NCBI GenBank assembly: GCA_016716185.1
Contig: JADJWV010000003.1
Coordinates: 124,001-188,000, forward strand
DNA from: Saprospiraceae bacterium
Lineage (GTDB): Bacteria > Bacteroidota > Bacteroidia > Chitinophagales > Saprospiraceae
Reading direction: 5' to 3'
DNA: 64,000 bases
Notes under the pieces: generated by a model
Database searches by the model: none
What the model was told of the DNA's origin: nothing
The model's input: the letters and a program-made list of their open reading frames with translations, nothing else
Shown here: one piece after another, positions 19,701 to 27,279 of the stretch
Position numbering within the stretch: position 1 is the stretch's first letter
Layout of the letters: each line of letters opens with the position of its first letter
Program-made: the position numbers and the translations under genes

Positions 19701-20750
19701 ACCTACATATCCATTTAGAGTGCCTCCTTGTCCGCAGAGATACGCATATAATTTTTGCGAATTATCAGGACAAATTGCAATGATCGCACCTGTAACTTGT
19801 GTTCCAGCAGCTGGAACATACCAATTGATCGTATTGGAATTCCAATTTAAACCTCCATTAGTGGAAGTCATGAATTCAGTTGAACTCCCCATTTGACGAA
19901 TGCAGTAAAAGATATCCGGATTGTCAACATTCACTTTGAGCGTCCAGCATAATTCTGTCCATTTTTTATTCCAGGTTTTGCCCCCGTCTTCACTAAATAA
20001 CAAACCTTTATTTCCTGCGGCAAAAATGATCTGTGGTTTTTGGCTGTGGATTTCAAAATCATAACAATTCAAGCCATTTTCAGTATACACCGTCGACCAG
20101 GATAAACCCCCATCAGTAGATTTAATGATCTTACCGGAAGTTGAAGCAAAAACGGTGTCGGGATTATCCGGATGAATGACTATAGCATTAAAGGAACCAT
20201 GCAAAACGTCCCGGGTAGTCAGAGCCCAATTCAAACCTTTATCAATTGTTTTCCAGATTCCGCCTGACTCACCTCCGGCATAGAGGATGTTCGGATCAGA
20301 TTTAGAAATATCCAGACAGTAAATATTGGTTTGCCAGGTCACTTTGGTCTGTCCATCAGTATGAAAAGTTTTGGCAGGGCCCATGAATTTCCAATCGGGG
20401 GCGTTCCTGAGCCTGTTTTCCAATGGCATTCGAAGTTGTCTTGTAATTTTTTCTTCGCGTTCGAGTTCGATGACTGATTTTTCTTTTGCAAATCCTTCAT
20501 TGTCCATATGCCCTCTCGCCCAGGACATCCACCTTTTGTAATATTGGCTAAAGCGGTCTTTTTTGAAGGGATGTGTTTTAAAATATTCCCTGTAAGACTT
20601 TTCTACTTCAAATACATTTGGGATTTCTTTATGAATCAACTGAATATAGTCCGGGGCATCAATAACACCAAATAATGGCTCAGGTTTAACCTGTGTAAAT
20701 GCAGTTTGAAGCCAAAATGATAATATAACCAATGCGAAAAATGATCTCAT
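16746..20750 (-). CDS. 1334-residue sortilin/BNR-repeat protein with LamG, T9SS sorted
   Basis: Residues 1-19 form a signal peptide (LVILSFWLQTAFTQ). Residues about 130-770 carry many BNR/VPS10-like turns of the type S.DGG.SW or S.DGG.TW (KSTDGGLSWS, FSEDGGKTWN, KSIDGGKTWT, KTTDGGASWI), indicating one or two multi-blade propellers. A LamG domain follows at about 905-1060 (FLDGSQGYAQVPS, LTMMAWVKS, WTHLALVAE). The C-terminal about 75 residues (WIYPNPVPGHDQCFIK to NYFVIFETSRQMFLKQLF) are a type A T9SS sorting domain. Such proteins are usually surface-attached and may bind or process glycans or proteins; no catalytic site is identified. It is the largest gene in the window and lies between aat and folC. 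Confidence 0.88.
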   Translation of the reverse strand: MRSFFALVILSFWLQTAFTQVKPEPLFGVIDAPDYIQLIHKEIPNVFEVEKSYREYFKTHPFKKDRFSQYYKRWMSWARGHMDNEGFAKEKSVIELEREEKITRQLRMPLENRLRNAPDWKFMGPAKTFHTDGQTKVTWQTNIYCLDISKSDPNILYAGGESGGIWKTIDKGLNWALTTRDVLHGSFNAIVIHPDNPDTVFASTSGKIIKSTDGGLSWSTVYTENGLNCYDFEIHSQKPQIIFAAGNKGLLFSEDGGKTWNKKWTELCWTLKVNVDNPDIFYCIRQMGSSTEFMTSTNGGLNWNSNTINWYVPAAGTQVTGAIIAICPDNSQKLYAYLCGQGGTLNGYVGVFVSADGGTSWNNTNPNNAIGGTYSIPAHTNLMAHNGTDGFDQGFYDMAIIVNPQNENELIAGGTSWFKSIDGGKTWTALGSYVGGLSWSHPDIQCLEAVGNDLWIGSDGGLNYSSNFGISMEARMDGISGADLWGFDSGWNDDILVGGRYHNGNMAWNENFPSQTFYRMGGAESPTGYVNPGPGRKTYFSDIGGYSLNGNLMQGVRYFPVGLFPNESYAYYANSQMLWHPNCWNIIFLGNENKIWKSEDGGSTFQLLHTFPGNADHKVYEIEISRSHPLVMYCSQWDGTDDAMWKSEDGGFSWKKLTALPLPNNNDRVKMSLSAGDPKILWVAVTYGSNGRKIYKTTDGGASWINLTTAILNDVRISDVLHASGTDGGIYLGTNRGVFYRNNAMQDWQPFSTGLPLSAETNRLKPFYRDGKLRNGCWGFGVWETELFENSSVLPKIMADKLQSNCLRDTFYFDDHSVLHHAGVSWNWTVEDAAYAIGLDTRTPKIVFNSKGYKNVIMHIKSPTGIYTDSLTVFAGDACEMDSLPGNALFLDGSQGYAQVPSLDKSTNRLTMMAWVKSAGDQNNWAGILFCRSNSQAAGLSVLNNGDLRYHWNSGGYNWNSQARLMPNEWTHLALVAEPTGITIYKNGVAYRHNVSINEHSFVSPISIGADLNGGDRLFKGLIDEVCIYNRALTQNEIREIMHLTRTHSGDSGLIHYFQFNEDQGRILDRKGVSHASLNATAIRELSTVPVGPGYSHRLDIRGAGIYQFGNTNLNVETTDIGIFPNGELCVTRINFIPEMYFKPNNYPGSPSYWILHNYGSNSTFTPFKNIEFDKIGWVSANSPAADYLLFKRVPNADTSLWEFVNNASGINPSPNGSVNFENANVQTEAQFLVTKSWNDTLVVNNKQIQQDSRDPYVWIYPNPVPGHDQCFIKTNLTEELKLKLVDSHGRLIKSLSFLQQTELDLSELVPGNYFVIFETSRQMFLKQLFKTKE

Positions 20751-20780
20751 AAGCTCTATAAATTAAAATACCTGGCAAAA

Positions 20781-21515
20781 TTAGGAGAATAATTGGAGAT
20801 CGGATGCATGGATAGGTCCTGGTGCTTTTGTCCATGAACTTCCTTCAATCCGGTTATTCTTATTTTTCTTCAACAATTCCTTAAAAGAATCGAGACTCAA
20901 CAGTGTTGCTCCCATTGAAGTGAGATGAGGTGTGTCCTGTTGACAGTCGATGAATTCATAATTTCGATTCAGCAGTTCGATACATAAACCAGTCAAAGCA
21001 ATTTTTGAAGCATTGCTCTCTTTAAAAAACATTGATTCGCCACAAAACATTTTTCCGATGCCCAAACCATACAATCCACCCACCAGTTGTTCATTATTCC
21101 AAATTTCCACTGAATGTGCGATCCCCTTGTTATGCAATTCCAGATATGCATGGATGATATCCTCATGAATCCAACTCCCACCAGATTGTCCGGACCTGTG
21201 TACCGTTTTACATTGAAGCATCACATCCAGGAAAGCCCAATCGATGCTGTATTGAAAAATATTTTTTTTAATAAGCAAGGATAAACTTTTTGAAATTTTG
21301 AGTTTTTCAGGATACAAAACCAGGCGTGGTACCGGTCCAAACCACATAACAGGTTCATCCGCATGATACCAGGGAAACATGCCATTGGAATAGCGCACCA
21401 GGATTTCCTCGAATTGCAAACTACCGCCGATAAATAATAATTCATTAACCAGTCCGCTGCCCAGCTCCGGAAGAAAGTAGTTTTTTTCGTGGAGTATGTA
21501 TTCACACGGGATCAC
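20781..21515 (-). CDS. aat: Leucyl/phenylalanyl-tRNA-protein transferase
   Basis: Adds Leu or Phe to N-terminal Lys/Arg of proteins, creating primary N-degrons that ClpS delivers to ClpAP. The 244-residue reading from GTG at 21515 has the family motifs NGMFPWYHADEPVMWFGPVPR, HRSGQSGGSWIH, AHSVEIWNNEQLVGGLYG, GESMFF and DCQQDTPHLTSMGA. The frame stays open up to 21722, but that extension is AT-rich, has no family similarity and would run into the array leader, so GTG is preferred. The partner gene clpS lies 3.3 kb away on the same strand, separated only by the repeat-transposase locus. Confidence 0.88.
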   Translation of the reverse strand: MIPCEYILHEKNYFLPELGSGLVNELLFIGGSLQFEEILVRYSNGMFPWYHADEPVMWFGPVPRLVLYPEKLKISKSLSLLIKKNIFQYSIDWAFLDVMLQCKTVHRSGQSGGSWIHEDIIHAYLELHNKGIAHSVEIWNNEQLVGGLYGLGIGKMFCGESMFFKESNASKIALTGLCIELLNRNYEFIDCQQDTPHLTSMGATLLSLDSFKELLKKNKNNRIEGSSWTKAPGPIHASDLQLFS

Positions 21516-21708
21516 AAAATAAATGTTAGATTTTTGGTAACTATGGATAGTTTTTACAAATGCCTTTAATTTATTAATTATCAAACAAAAGTAAAAATAT
21601 ATTCTATTCTCCTTCAGGCGAAAGTCTTTGATTTGTGCCAAAAATGGAAACTTAAACGATAAACCAACAAAATAAATTCTAATTTTTGTATGAAAGCAAG
21701 ATCCAGCA

Positions 21709-21796
21709 ATCAAACCAACCAAAGATCATGATTTGGGCTACATGCAAGGCTTGTTTTCGTAAATTAATAAATATAAAAAGGCTACAAATTAAAAAA
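21709..21796. repeat. Leader L1 of REP-like array 1
   Basis: An 88-base AT-rich segment starting AATCAAACCAACCAA and ending CAAATTAAAAAA directly before the first hairpin unit. It aligns over its whole length with leader L2 (23377-23466), sharing ATTGGGCTAC or TTTGGGCTAC, GTTTTC(G/A)TAAAT and CAAATTAAAAAA blocks. It is not coding. Confidence 0.75.
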
Positions 21797-22505
21797 GGGC
21801 GTAGCCCTGATATCTTCGTAACACAAATCACGAACCAATCATAAAGGGCGTAGCCCAGATATCTTCGTAACACAAATCACGAACCAATCATAAAGGGCGT
21901 AGCCCAGATATCTTCGTAAAACAAATCATGAACCAATCATAAGGGGCGTAGCCCTCTAATCTTCGTAAAACAAATCACGAGCCAATCATCAGGGGCGTAG
22001 CCCTCTAATCTTCGTAAAACAAATCACGAGCCAATCATCAGGGGCGTAGCCCTCTAATCTTCGTAACACAAACAATGAACCAATCATCAGGGGCGTTGCC
22101 CTGATATCTTCGTAACACAAACCACGAACCAATCATAAAGGGCTTAGCCCTGATATCTTCGTAACACAAATCATGAACCAATCATAAAGGGCGTAGCCCT
22201 GATATCTTCGTAACACAAATAATGAACCAATCATAAAGGGCGTAGCCCTGATATCTTCGTAACACAAAACACGAACCAATCATAAAGGGCGTAGCCCTCT
22301 AATCTTCGTAACACAAATAATGAACCAATCATAAAGGGCGTAGCCCTGATATCTTCGTAACACAAATCACGAACCAATCATAAAGGGCGTAGCCCTCTAA
22401 TCTTCGTAACACAAATCACGAACCAATCATAAGGGGCGTAGCCCTGATATCTTCGCAACGCAAACCACGAACCAATCATAAAGGGCATAGCCCTGGTATC
22501 TTCAA
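21797..22505. repeat. REP-like array 1, 15 units of 49 bp
   Basis: Units start at 21797 and then every 49 bases exactly up to 22483. Each begins with the hairpin GGGCGTAGCCC, then a switchable segment (TGATATCTTCG or TCTAATCTTCG), then TAACACAAATCACGAACC and AATCATAAAG or AATCATCAGG. Several units vary inside the three-base hairpin loop (GTA to TTA, GTT, ATA) while the GGGC/GCCC stem is kept. The last unit breaks off after about 22 bases. The 49-base period excludes a coding role. There are no unique spacers, so it is not a CRISPR array. Confidence 0.95.
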
Positions 22506-22656
22506 TATGACAAATGCATTCAATCAAGAAAAAGCCTGTTTACATAAATTTATGAGAAGAAAAATGCATAATAAATAAAAACAAGGGCGTAGCCCTCATA
22601 TCTTCGTAAAACAATACAATAACCAACAATAAGGGGCGTAGCCCTGATATATAATT
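22506..22656. repeat. Diverged leader L3 and two units before tnpA
   Basis: Bases 22506-22583 resemble the other leaders weakly (AAGCCTGTTTACATAAATTT, ending AATAAAAACAA). Two units follow, with hairpins at 22584 and 22634, 50 bases apart. The second hairpin ends 12 bases before the tnpA ATG, where it could hide the ribosome-binding region in the mRNA. Confidence 0.7.
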
Positions 22657-23121
22657 ATGGCAAATACATATACCCAATTATACATTCAATTTGTTTTTGT
22701 GGTCAAAGGCCGAGAAAATCTAATTCTTGAATCGTTTCGAGACGAATTGGAAAAAGTGATGTGTGGAATCATCACCAATTATAAATGTAAAACCTATGCT
22801 ATCTATGCAAACCCCGATCATACCCATATTCTTGTGGGCATGCACCCAACCATTTCAACATCAAAATTAATGGAGCAAGTTAAATCAGGTTCCTCCAAAT
22901 GGATAAATGATAAAAACCTAATCCACAAAAGATTTAGTTGGCAAGATGGATTTGGGGCTTTTACCTATTCCAAATCACATATTGACAGCGTGGTAAAATA
23001 TATTTTGAACCAACCAGCGCACCATAAAAAGCAAACATTCAAGGATGAATATTTAAAGCTGCTTGATAAATATGAGGTAGATTATAACCCAAAATATGTA
23101 TTTGAATGGTTGCATCAGTAA
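22657..23121 (+). CDS. tnpA: IS200/IS605-type Y1 transposase (REP-associated, RAYT-like)
   Basis: A single-strand DNA transposase of the HUH/Y1 class. The 154-residue protein is full length for the family. The metal-binding HUH motif is HTH at residues 55-57 within PDHTHILVGM. The catalytic Tyr is expected at Y115 in VVKYILNQPAHH. Other family blocks are QFVFVVKGRE, GSSKWIND and WQDGFGAFTYSKSHID. No frameshift is seen, so it looks intact. It is framed by GGGC hairpins: direct ones upstream and inverted ones downstream. No TnpB is present. The setting, between long arrays of its presumed recognition hairpin, fits a domesticated REP-associated transposase better than a simple insertion sequence, but a decayed IS200 cluster is also possible. 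Confidence 0.9.
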   Translation: MANTYTQLYIQFVFVVKGRENLILESFRDELEKVMCGIITNYKCKTYAIYANPDHTHILVGMHPTISTSKLMEQVKSGSSKWINDKNLIHKRFSWQDGFGAFTYSKSHIDSVVKYILNQPAHHKKQTFKDEYLKLLDKYEVDYNPKYVFEWLHQ

Positions 23122-23126
23122 AATGT

Positions 23127-23200
23127 CAGGGCTAACGCCCCTTCAGAAAATTGGTTGTTAAATTATTGCTACAAAGATTTTAGGGCTACGCCCCTGAAAT
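23127..23200. repeat. Inverted GGGC hairpins downstream of tnpA
   Basis: GGGCTAACGCCC at 23129-23140 starts eight bases after the tnpA stop. GGGCTACGCCC at 23183-23193 is the exact reverse complement of the array hairpin. They place array-type hairpins in opposite orientation on the two sides of the gene. Bases 23201-23376 after them hold nothing recognised. Confidence 0.8.
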
Positions 23201-23376
23201 GATCCCAGATTATCAATATCTCAATTCTAATGCAATGTATAGGAAAAGTGATTTTTAAGATTCATTAAATAAACCATTATTTTAAGATTGAGATTCAAGT
23301 GTTTACTTTTGTTCAATTGATTTAGTTGTTTAAAAATGTCTAAAAAGTTGATGCTAAGGAATCAAGGCAATCCTGA

Positions 23377-23466
23377 AATCAAACCAACCAAGGTTCATGG
23401 ATTGGGCTACTTGTGAAACGTGTTTTCATAAATCAATGATTATAAATTGGGCCACAAATTAAAAAA
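23377..23466. repeat. Leader L2 of REP-like array 2
   Basis: Ninety bases starting AAATCAAACCAACCAAGG and ending CACAAATTAAAAAA. It is clearly homologous to L1 but diverged, and it is again immediately followed by the first hairpin unit. Confidence 0.75.
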
Positions 23467-24605
23467 CGGCGTAGCCCTCTAATCTTCGTAACACAAATAA
23501 CGAACTAATCATCAGGGGCGTAGCCCTCTAATCTTCGTAAAACAAATCACGAACTAATCATCAGGGGCGTAGCCCTCTAATCTTCGTAAAACAAATCACG
23601 AACCAATCATCAGGGGCGTAGCCCTGATATCTTCGTAACACAAATCACGAACCAATCATCAGGGGCGTAGCCCTCTAATCTTCGTAACACAAATCACGAA
23701 CCAATCATCAAGAGCGTAGCCCTGGTATCTTCGTAACACAAATAACGAACTAATCATCAGGGGCGTAGCCCTCTAATCTTCGTAAAACAAATCACGAACT
23801 AATCATCAGGGGCGTAGCCCTCTAATCTTCGTAAAACAAATCACGAACCAATCATCAGGGGCTTAGCCCTCTAATCTTCGTAACACAAATAAAGAACCAA
23901 TCATCAGGGGCGTAGCCCTCTAATCTTCGTAAAACAAATCACGAACTAATCATCAGGGGCGTAGCCCTCTAATCTTCGTAAAACAAATCACGAACCAATC
24001 ATCAGGGGCGTAGCCCTCTAATCTTCGTAACACAAATCACGAACCAATCATCAGGGGCGTAGCCCTCTAATCTTCGTAAAACAAATCACGAACCAATCAT
24101 CAGGGGCGTAGCCCTGGTATCTTCGTTACACAAATCACGAACCAATCATCAAGAGCGTAGCCCTGGTATCTTGGTTACACAAATCACGAACCAATCACCA
24201 GGGGCGTAGCCCTGGTATCTTCGTTACACAAATCACAAACCAATCATCAGGGGCGTAGCCCTCTAATCTTTGTAAAACAAATAAAGAACCAATCACCAGG
24301 GGCGTAGCCCTGGTATTTTCGTTACACAAATCACGAGCCAATCATCAGGGGCGTAGCCCTCTAATCTTCGTAACGCAAATAAAGAACCAATCATCAGGGG
24401 CGTAGCCCTCTAATCTTCGTAACACAAATCACGAACCAATCACCAGGGGCGTAGCCCTCTAATCTTCGTAACACATCAGCCATCACAGGGGAGCCCTCAA
24501 TCTTGTAACACAAATCACGAACCAATCATCAGGGGCGTAGCCCTGATATCTTCGTAAAACAAATCACGAGCCAATCATCAGGGGCGTAGCCCTGATATCT
24601 TTATT
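23467..24605. repeat. REP-like array 2, about 24 units of 49 bp
   Basis: Units start at 23467 (stem CGGC/GCCC, one mismatch) and then every 49 bases exactly to 24447, 21 units in all. A shortened unit follows near 24488, then units at 24533 and 24582. Two units (23712 and 24153) have GAGC in place of GGGC, breaking the stem. Most units carry TCTAATCTTCG; a cluster at 24104-24300 carries TGGTATCTTCG. The shared variants of neighbouring units point to local tandem duplication. Confidence 0.95.
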
Positions 24606-24741
24606 AAGATAGATGGATTCTTTGATGGCACAAGACGGACTTGTATAGTAAGGCTGGAATACTTGAGTGAGCAAAGTGGGTTAAGTCCTTACCATTATTA
24701 TTGCCCAAAAAAAATTTGCTAACCAAACGACAATAATACAA

Positions 24742-24755
24742 CTAACAATTGTTAG
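24742..24755. repeat. Palindrome CTAAC-AATT-GTTAG
   Basis: A perfect 14-base palindrome. It lies between array 2 and the clpS stop, at the tnpA/clpS convergent junction. No low-complexity tract of the usual kind accompanies it; the arrays take that place. Confidence 0.85.
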
Positions 24756-24803
24756 CTTGATAAAATTGAACTAAATTAAAAAGTAAATTATTGGCCAAAT
24801 CAC

Positions 24804-24824
24804 TCAAGCTGTTTCCAAGCTTGA
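24804..24824 (-). terminator. Weak hairpin after clpS
   Basis: TCAAGCT/AGCTTGA with a seven-base loop, 13 bases beyond the clpS stop. There is no T run, so the terminator call is doubtful. Confidence 0.3.
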
Positions 24825-24836
24825 CGCAAATACATC

Positions 24837-25142
24837 CTATACCTTGATCGTCTCAATCACCGCAGAGAGACCTCGTTCACACAAGGCATCTTTCATCGGT
24901 AACAGGATTTGAATACTGGCTGTTTTGACAACGGCTTTTCCTTTAAAGTGAACAATGAGCGAGAGCTGCTCAGCTTGTTCAAAACTGTGTTTGCATACTT
25001 CCATCAGACATTGGATGACCCAGTCGAAGGTATTAACATCATCGTTGATCACGATGAGTTCTGCAACTTCTCCTGTATATTCTTCCAACAGGACTTCATC
25101 TTCTAGGGCTTCCCAGCTACCCGGATTTGTTTGTGGCATCAT
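24837..25142 (-). CDS. clpS: ClpS adaptor of the Clp protease
   Basis: Binds N-degron substrates and hands them to the ClpA/ClpC unfoldase. The 101-residue protein has the ClpS core VINDDVNTFDWVIQCLMEVCKHSFEQAEQL, where N-D-D-x-N-T forms the substrate-binding turn, followed by VHFKGKAVV (usual V-H-x-x-G). Two adjacent ATG codons (25142 and 25139) can start it. The gene lies four bases after the peroxiredoxin gene on the same strand, so both probably share the promoter at 25642-25672. Confidence 0.9.
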   Translation of the reverse strand: MMPQTNPGSWEALEDEVLLEEYTGEVAELIVINDDVNTFDWVIQCLMEVCKHSFEQAEQLSLIVHFKGKAVVKTASIQILLPMKDALCERGLSAVIETIKV

Positions 25143-25146
25143 TGAA

Positions 25147-25620
25147 TCAGTTGAGATTATTCAATAGTTTATTCACAGCGTCGAAGTTAGGTAAACTTCC
25201 GGCATTTTCCAAAATTTCCTGATAACGAAGCATTCCTTCCCCGTCAATCACAAAAGCGGCCCTTTTGGAAACCCCCTTCAAACCAAATGCAAACTCCTCG
25301 TAAAGACAATCATAAGCTTTGGAAACATGCTTGTTGAAATCGGAGAGTAAAAGAAAAGGCAAGTTCAACTCTTCCCTGTATTTATTTAATGCATAGGGCG
25401 AATCCACTGAAATCCCCAGGATCTGTGCTTTCGACTGTGTGTAAAATTGCATGTGATCCCTTATTTCACATAATTCTTTTGTGCAGGTCCCGGTAAAAGC
25501 AAAAGGAAAAAATAACAAAACAACATTATTTCCTGAAAAATCAGATAAACGGACTTCCTTCTTCTCGTTGGAAATGAGGGTAAAACCCGGTGCTTTTTCG
25601 CCAATTCTTAAACTATGCAT
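25147..25620 (-). CDS. Peroxiredoxin, AhpC/TSA superfamily
   Basis: Reduces peroxides through a peroxidatic Cys. The 157-residue protein, from ATG at 25620, has the thioredoxin-fold segment LLFFPFAFTGTCTKELCEIRD. The Cys in FTGTC is the expected peroxidatic residue (common form P-x-x-F-T-x-x-C), with a second Cys five residues later. The later GVSKRAAFVIDGEG is also family-typical. It resembles the AhpE/BCP-like group. An upstream in-frame TTG at 25644 lies inside the predicted -7 box and is rejected as a start. Pairing with clpS suggests a stress-related unit, which is inference. Confidence 0.85.
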   Translation of the reverse strand: MHSLRIGEKAPGFTLISNEKKEVRLSDFSGNNVVLLFFPFAFTGTCTKELCEIRDHMQFYTQSKAQILGISVDSPYALNKYREELNLPFLLLSDFNKHVSKAYDCLYEEFAFGLKGVSKRAAFVIDGEGMLRYQEILENAGSLPNFDAVNKLLNNLN

Positions 25621-25641
25621 GTGTTGCTGTGAAAGCGGGCA

Positions 25642-25672
25642 CAAAAATAGATATTTGTGTCAATTTACAAAA
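25642..25672 (-). promoter_or_regulatory. Bacteroidota-type promoter for prx-clpS
   Basis: On the minus strand TTTTG is followed, 18 bases later, by TATTTTTG, close to the phylum pattern TTTG-N19-TAnnTTTG. The transcript would start about 15 bases before the peroxiredoxin ATG. Confidence 0.5.
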
Positions 25673-26580
25673 TGAATATCAACGATCGGCAAAAAGCCAT
25701 ATTAAATCTGCATCTGGCCGTATTTCTTTTCGGATTTACGGGCATTCTGGGAAAAATTATCCTGCTTCCCGCTTTAACCCTGATCTGGTGGAGGGCATTG
25801 TTGAGTTGGGTATTTATGTTGCCGAATCTCAAACAGGATGGAGGCCTGAAAGCCCTCAGCAGGAGAAGCCTGATCATTTTTCTGGGTATTGGTATCGTGG
25901 TTTGCATTCACTGGATGTGTTTTTATGGCTCCATCAAACTTTCAAATTCTTCCATTGCAATGATCTGTCTGGCATTTATTCCAGTATTCACGGCCGTTTT
26001 TGAAAGTATTTTCAACAAAAAACCCCTGGACCGGCTTGATCTTTTCATCGGATTAATAACGATTCCGGCTATGTGGATGATCGTTCAGAACATAGATCTT
26101 GGATACAGATTAGGTTTTTTGGTTGGAATCCTTGCCGCATTTTTCTCGGCAATCTTTGCCAGCCTGAACAAGAAATATATTTCCCTGGCTACTCCCATCC
26201 AGATTTCATGGCTTGAGTTGTTTGCAGTATGGCTGATGCTCAGCATATTACTCCCTTTTTTATACTTCTTTCAACCAAATCTGAAATTCATGCCCGACTT
26301 TTCTGATCTCTTTTATCTGATCATCCTGTCTTTTTTATGCACTGTTGTGGCTTATGTTCTGGCACTCAAATCATTACATCATTTAAGTGCATTTTCGGCC
26401 ATGCTGGCTTTCAATCTGGAGCCGGTTTATGGAATAGTACTCGCGATAGCGATCTTCAACGAACACAAAGAATTTAATTTGTATTTTTACCTGGGTGTTT
26501 TACTTTTGCTTTCGAGTGTTTTTTTACACCCCATATTACAAAAAAAGCTGAGTTCTAAAAATTTGCCGGTTTCCAATTAA
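25672..26580 (+). CDS. EamA-family (DMT) transporter
   Basis: A 302-residue membrane protein with about ten hydrophobic segments and two EamA halves (residues about 12-145 and 155-295). Typical features are WWRALLSWVFMLP near residue 40, AIIFASLNKKY-like text at the start of the second half, and LAFNLEPVYGIVLAIAIFNE near residue 250, the E-P-V-x-x-x-L block of the drug/metabolite transporter superfamily. It probably exports or imports a small metabolite; the substrate cannot be inferred. The ATG at 25672 is preferred over a GTG at 25657. It is divergent from the prx gene, 51 bases apart. Confidence 0.88.
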   Translation: MNINDRQKAILNLHLAVFLFGFTGILGKIILLPALTLIWWRALLSWVFMLPNLKQDGGLKALSRRSLIIFLGIGIVVCIHWMCFYGSIKLSNSSIAMICLAFIPVFTAVFESIFNKKPLDRLDLFIGLITIPAMWMIVQNIDLGYRLGFLVGILAAFFSAIFASLNKKYISLATPIQISWLELFAVWLMLSILLPFLYFFQPNLKFMPDFSDLFYLIILSFLCTVVAYVLALKSLHHLSAFSAMLAFNLEPVYGIVLAIAIFNEHKEFNLYFYLGVLLLLSSVFLHPILQKKLSSKNLPVSN

Positions 26581-26611
26581 ACAAAATCGAGTTTTAGTAA
26601 ACCCGTAACAG

Positions 26612-26619
26612 TATATTTA
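26612..26619 (+). promoter_or_regulatory. Possible -7 box for the superoxide dismutase gene
   Basis: TATATTTA is one base from TAnnTTTG and lies 31 bases before the ATG. No convincing -33 element is seen. Confidence 0.35.
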
Positions 26620-26650
26620 CGTTAACTATTAACCAACAAAAAAAATATTT

Positions 26651-27259
26651 ATGCCTTTTACACTCCCCGATCTTCCTTATCCACATCAGGCGCTCGAACC
26701 ACATTTTGATACGCGTACGATGGAAATTCATCATGGCAAACACCATGCTGCATATACCAACAATCTCAACAACGCAATCAAAGACACAGCTCTGGATTCA
26801 ATGACCATCGAAGAGATCCTGAAAAATCTCGATATGAACAATATGGTGGTAAGAAACAACGGTGGAGGATATTATAACCATTGCTTGTTTTGGGAGTGCT
26901 TGTCTCCGCACGGCGGTGGAGAACCTAAAGATGAGCTGGCAGCAGCTATTCAAACGAGTTTTGGAAGTTTTGAAGCTTTTAAGGAAAAATTCTCAGCAGC
27001 TGCAATGAGCCGGTTTGGATCTGGTTGGGCCTGGCTTTGCGTTCTACCGGGAGGTGGTCTCGATATTTGTTCTACGCCCAATCAGGATAACCCTTTAATG
27101 CCATCTACGGGCTGCGGAGGAAATCCCTTACTTGGATTAGACGTTTGGGAACATGCCTATTATTTATTGTATCAAAACAGAAGAGCGGAATTTATCGCTG
27201 CATTTTTTAATGTAGTCAATTGGGAATTTGCAGAAAAACGCTACCTGCGTTTGCGTTAA
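26651..27259 (+). CDS. sodB: Fe/Mn superoxide dismutase
   Basis: Converts superoxide to peroxide and oxygen. The 202-residue protein has the four expected metal ligands: His27 (IHHGKHHAAY), His77 (GGGYYNHCLFW), Asp164 and His168 (GLDVWEHAYY). The segment FGSGWAWLCV is also typical. No signal peptide is present, so it is cytosolic. Whether it uses Fe, Mn or either cannot be decided from sequence by eye; the sodB symbol is conventional. It lies 20 bases upstream of cutC. Confidence 0.93.
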   Translation: MPFTLPDLPYPHQALEPHFDTRTMEIHHGKHHAAYTNNLNNAIKDTALDSMTIEEILKNLDMNNMVVRNNGGGYYNHCLFWECLSPHGGGEPKDELAAAIQTSFGSFEAFKEKFSAAAMSRFGSGWAWLCVLPGGGLDICSTPNQDNPLMPSTGCGGNPLLGLDVWEHAYYLLYQNRRAEFIAAFFNVVNWEFAEKRYLRLR

Positions 27260-27279
27260 TTCATTATTTCTTTAGTAAT

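Noticed and set aside
21516..21722. Upstream extension of aat by 69 codons
   Set aside because: AT-rich, no similarity to the family, and it runs into the array leader; GTG at 21515 fits the usual length.
21797..24605. CRISPR array reading of the 49-bp units
   Set aside because: No unique spacers of constant length, the whole 49 bases repeat, and no cas gene is present.
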